64,000 nucleotides of DNA from Volvox africanus (lineage: Eukaryota > Chlorophyta > Chlorophyceae > Chlamydomonadales > Volvocaceae): NCBI GenBank assembly GCA_030268105.1, contig BSDZ01000014.1, forward strand, positions 2,314,501 to 2,378,500, read 5' to 3'. This document shows, piece after piece, positions 61,098-64,000 of the stretch (position 1 is its first letter; each line of letters opens with the position of its first letter). Both the position numbers and the translations under genes were made by a program. Under the pieces are notes generated by a model, which was not told the DNA's origin, did not search any database, and worked only from the letters and a program-made list of their open reading frames with translations.

Positions 61098-62470
61098 GCG
61101 GGTAACTAGCACTTCTAAGATTGGACAGAGTTGTCGGACTCGACTGGTATAATGGGGAAGGGGACGGACTATACACCACACATACACGGAGGTGTGTGTT
61201 CATGCCACGCGAGATAGATGCCGTTATATACCGGAGCCAGCGACTAATGGACTGTGAACCCCACCATTTACATAAGTACAGGAAATGCCCCCCCAAAAAT
61301 GGCGAGCAACTCGCTTGGTTGGTTGGTATTGCTATTCGTAAGGCTTCGATTACACCGATGGGTTAGTGGCATGCCCTGACCTTGGAATGGACTGCTTTTA
61401 CGAATGGCAGTGCGCCAAAGCTTAGATATACGGCAATGGCAGCTGGACGCACCGGGTGAGATCATCATGGAATCCTCAGCAGAGGAGCCAAGACGCTCAT
61501 CAGGACTTTTGACATCCTCACCACCAGTGGTCCTATGGTCCTGGTCCAGCATTGCTGGATTCATATAGTTGGGACCACACATGTACTCGTACTCGGCGAT
61601 ATGGGCACGCATGGCTGGTGCCCCTCGCTGCTATTTGCGCTTTTCGGTTGGTGGCATTCGGTTGATCGGCAATCTGTTGGGGAACCTGGAAGCTGATGAG
61701 GATACTTGTGTCATACCCAGCTTCATCCGCATGAAATCCCAACAGTAACGGTACTCTGGTCAGCATTCAGCACGACTGTGATGAGAACGCGGAACGTCAA
61801 CATGACCGGAATATGCAGGTTCGGCGGCAGAATATGCCTTATGTAAGGAGGTGATGTGTATCCAGTGAAAGTGATCCCCCACCTACTCCTGGTACCCGAT
61901 GCGAAAATATGTACGGAAGCGCATGCAGATGCAGTGGCAGGTTTTACTGCTTTCGCAGTCAAAAGCAAACTGTTCGGGGTTTGTGCGCAATTATGCAGAT
62001 TATGTCAGATGCAGTAGTTTTTAATTTATATACCCACCCATCGGGGTGGGTAGGTGAGTGGGTGAGATGTTTTGAGGAGGAAGGGTGTAATAATAATTGT
62101 AGAAGCGGTAGTGGCAGTAACGAGACGATGTCCAATCTAATGTGGGTTGACATTAGATTGGTGGCAATCCGCAACACGAATCTTTCATCTCTCCGCTTGT
62201 GATGCCGTTTCTCGCTGGATGGACACTGGGCGGTAGGTACCAGGGAGCACCTGGCGGCCTAACTAGTAGTGGGCTTCCAAAGCAGGTGTATATAACGGGC
62301 GATAAAGAGTCATATATCGTTGCTGGGGACGACGAAATGGCCGCAGCGACCTGAGGGACGGACAATCTGCTGATCCCCTTCCTGCAAAAAAACATCCACG
62401 TGCATCCCCTGAGGCTTTTGGACATTACCCGCCTGTGGCCGCGTCATATCTCGCACACAGAAGAAGCTTT

Positions 62471-62475
62471 TACAT
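62471..62475 (-). terminator. Candidate TGTAA poly(A) signal, QCR7
   Basis: TTACA on the plus strand, about 465 bases after the QCR7 stop codon. Confidence 0.35.
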
Positions 62476-62937
62476 CTCTTTCTAAAAGCCACCACCCGTC
62501 TTTGCAAGATCCGTCAAACACTCGCCCACCCACACAAACAGAACATCGGCTTTGCAATGAACATGACGACAGGAAACAGTTCCTTTGACCGAATGGATAG
62601 GATTCGACCACCACGTGACGCATTATGAAGCAGGGACATAGGTCTCACATCACACATGTCGCCCAACACTTTTTGAAGGCCCTGTCGTCGGCGCAAAGGG
62701 GGAACCCACCTACCCAACAACAAAGCGCGCTCGATTCTTCAGTCAAACTCTAAATACGCAAATACATGCCCTAAGGTTGGATTACGAGAGATGTTGACCG
62801 ATTCCCGGCGACCTGGCAAAGGTAAAACACACCGGACTGCGTGGGTGTCCTATCCCCCCCTTTTGTTCCACCGAGATAACCCAACAACATCAGTTAAGCC
62901 GGGACTGCATTTAGCATGACATAACTGATTCAGCTGT

Positions 62938-63559
62938 TCAGTCGTAGTAGATGCGGGTGTACGGGGCTGGTGCTCCCAGCAGCGCGCGCTCGCGGCGCTC
63001 AGCGCGAACCTCCTCCAGGACCTCCTGTACAAGGGATGGGAAAGAGGTTACGATGAAGGTTTTAGCATAGTAAAGCTGTTTGACAAATAACCACCGTGAC
63101 ACTTAAATTACCTGCAGGTAAGAAAGCTCCGGGGTTTGCTTCGCCAGGAGGTCAGCCGGCAGGCCCTCATGCTTCAATGATAGGTCCAGTGCGCGCCGCA
63201 GACGACAGTTCCGCGCGACGACGACGTCCGGTGGCAGACGCCTCAGAGCCTCAGCAACATCCTGCGGTTAACCGTTCGACAATGCTATCTTGCTGTCGGG
63301 GTCCGATACAATTCGCGATGCCGATGCTGTCCCACCTCGTCCTTCAGCGGATCCTGTAGGTCGTCGAATCGAAGACCGTAATGTGCCAGCTTTTTGCCAA
63401 GAGCTGCGCGGTAGGTAGTAGCCAGGCTCTCGTAGAGCGGCCGCGTAAGCTGAACAAGCTGTGCGTGAGGAAGACATCAGGGTCAAGAACATATCATATG
63501 TGCCTGCCACATTGACATCAGTACATCAGTATCAAAGTTAAGCTTACCAAGGAAGTCAT
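62938..63559 (-). CDS. QCR7: Cytochrome bc1 complex subunit 7 (14 kDa)
   Basis: Four exons, 63559-63548, 63458-63336, 63261-63112 and 63024-62938, all in phase 0, encode 123 residues, matching the family's usual 120-125. Landmarks shared with plant QCR7 are KLAHYGLRFDDLQDPLKDEDVAEAL (shown here across a splice), EALRRLPPDVVVARNCRLRRALDLSLKHE, LPADLLAKQTPELSYLQ and a short basic C-terminus ending in a Tyr/Thr-rich segment. The protein is a matrix-side subunit of respiratory complex III, needed for assembly around cytochrome b; it has no membrane span and, as here, no cleavable presequence. Exon 1 holds only MTSL, so the start rests on a four-codon exon with a GTAAGC donor. Confidence 0.92.
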
Positions 63560-64000
63560 GGCTTTATACTAACTAAAGACTGCCCTGAGAAAAGGCTGAT
63601 GCCCCCAGACACGAAGGGCCCCGCCGAACCAAGATGTAGCTTGCGCCCAATATGCAGCGTTTCTGATTTTGGACGGGGACCTCTTCGCGTCAGGGTGGGG
63701 AAGTAAGCAAACATTGTCGTACTTGCGACAAACTGGCCGTATCTCAAATCGTAACAATAGATGTACCTATTATATCAAGAGTGTTAGGTCTGCTTAAATG
63801 TTATGAATTTGATTGCAGTAATGCAATTGCTTGTCACGTTCAGAAAGAATGGACTTTGCCACCTCTTGATAATCCCGGACGGACTTAAAGTAATAATCGA
63901 GGTTATCAAATTGCCATGAAGCTCATCTATGCGGGTTGGGCACAAGTCGGTGAGGGCGATATGGTGCGCCCGTGTTTTACCGGACACAGGCCAACTTGGT
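63560..64000. other. Upstream region of QCR7
   Basis: It should contain the QCR7 promoter. I see no convincing ORF, TATA box or repeat. Confidence 0.4.

Larger units (their letters stand above)
57762..62937. other. Long spacer with repeats, no supported gene
   Basis: It lies between the 5' end of the RAP gene and the 3' end of QCR7. The minus-strand ORF at 58185-57673 could not be joined to the RAP gene in phase. Otherwise it holds the dispersed repeat at 60145, two hairpins and an AT-rich stretch near 58400-58620. Confidence 0.5.

Overview
The window is nuclear DNA of a green alga, most likely a chlamydomonadalean (volvocine-type) species. Genes are split into many exons by introns with GTGAGT/GTAAGT-like donors and GCAG/CACAG acceptors. 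Coding exons are rich in Ala, Gly, Ser and Gln runs. Introns and spacers carry TG, CAGA, CATCTCA and similar simple repeats, and TGTAA, the usual chlorophyte poly(A) signal, follows several stop codons. A large RAP-domain protein, a Rab23-type GTPase and a plant-type phosphofructokinase fit this assignment. I joined exons by hand, requiring splice signals, matching phases and family similarity; all joins are predictions.

Layout: (1) 840-5049 (+), leucine-rich-repeat protein, followed by a long hairpin. (2) 9017-14031 (-), divergent Hsp70 of the HSPA12 type. (3) 14.0-16.1 kb, spacer with a regularly spaced array of a palindromic motif. (4) 16129-22748 (+), 6-phosphofructokinase with a changed nucleotide-site motif. 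(5) 24153-25006 (-), Rab23-like GTPase, divergent from (6) 25577-36634 (+), condensin II subunit CAP-G2 with an embedded PHD finger. (7) 38771-43581 (-), secreted vanadium-haloperoxidase/PAP2-fold protein. (8) 48043-57761 (-), about 2,100-residue RAP-domain protein. (9) 62938-63559 (-), cytochrome bc1 subunit 7 (QCR7). The long spacers (5-9, 36.6-38.8, 43.6-48.0 and 57.8-62.9 kb) hold repeats and hairpins but no gene I can support.

The most unusual item lies in the 1.25-kb fourth intron of the haloperoxidase gene. About 1 kb of strongly AT-rich DNA (about 41390-42400) carries closely packed minus-strand ORFs in bacterial style. They are a truncated C-terminus, a 52-aa ORF, a 78-aa ORF in antitoxin position, and a frameshifted remnant of a RelE/ParE-type toxin. 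I read it as a decayed fragment of bacterial DNA inserted into the algal nucleus, possibly from an AT-rich endosymbiont.

The genes do not form one pathway. They cover glycolysis, respiration, chromosome condensation, ciliary trafficking, organelle RNA metabolism, chaperoning and secreted redox chemistry, as expected of ordinary eukaryotic gene order.
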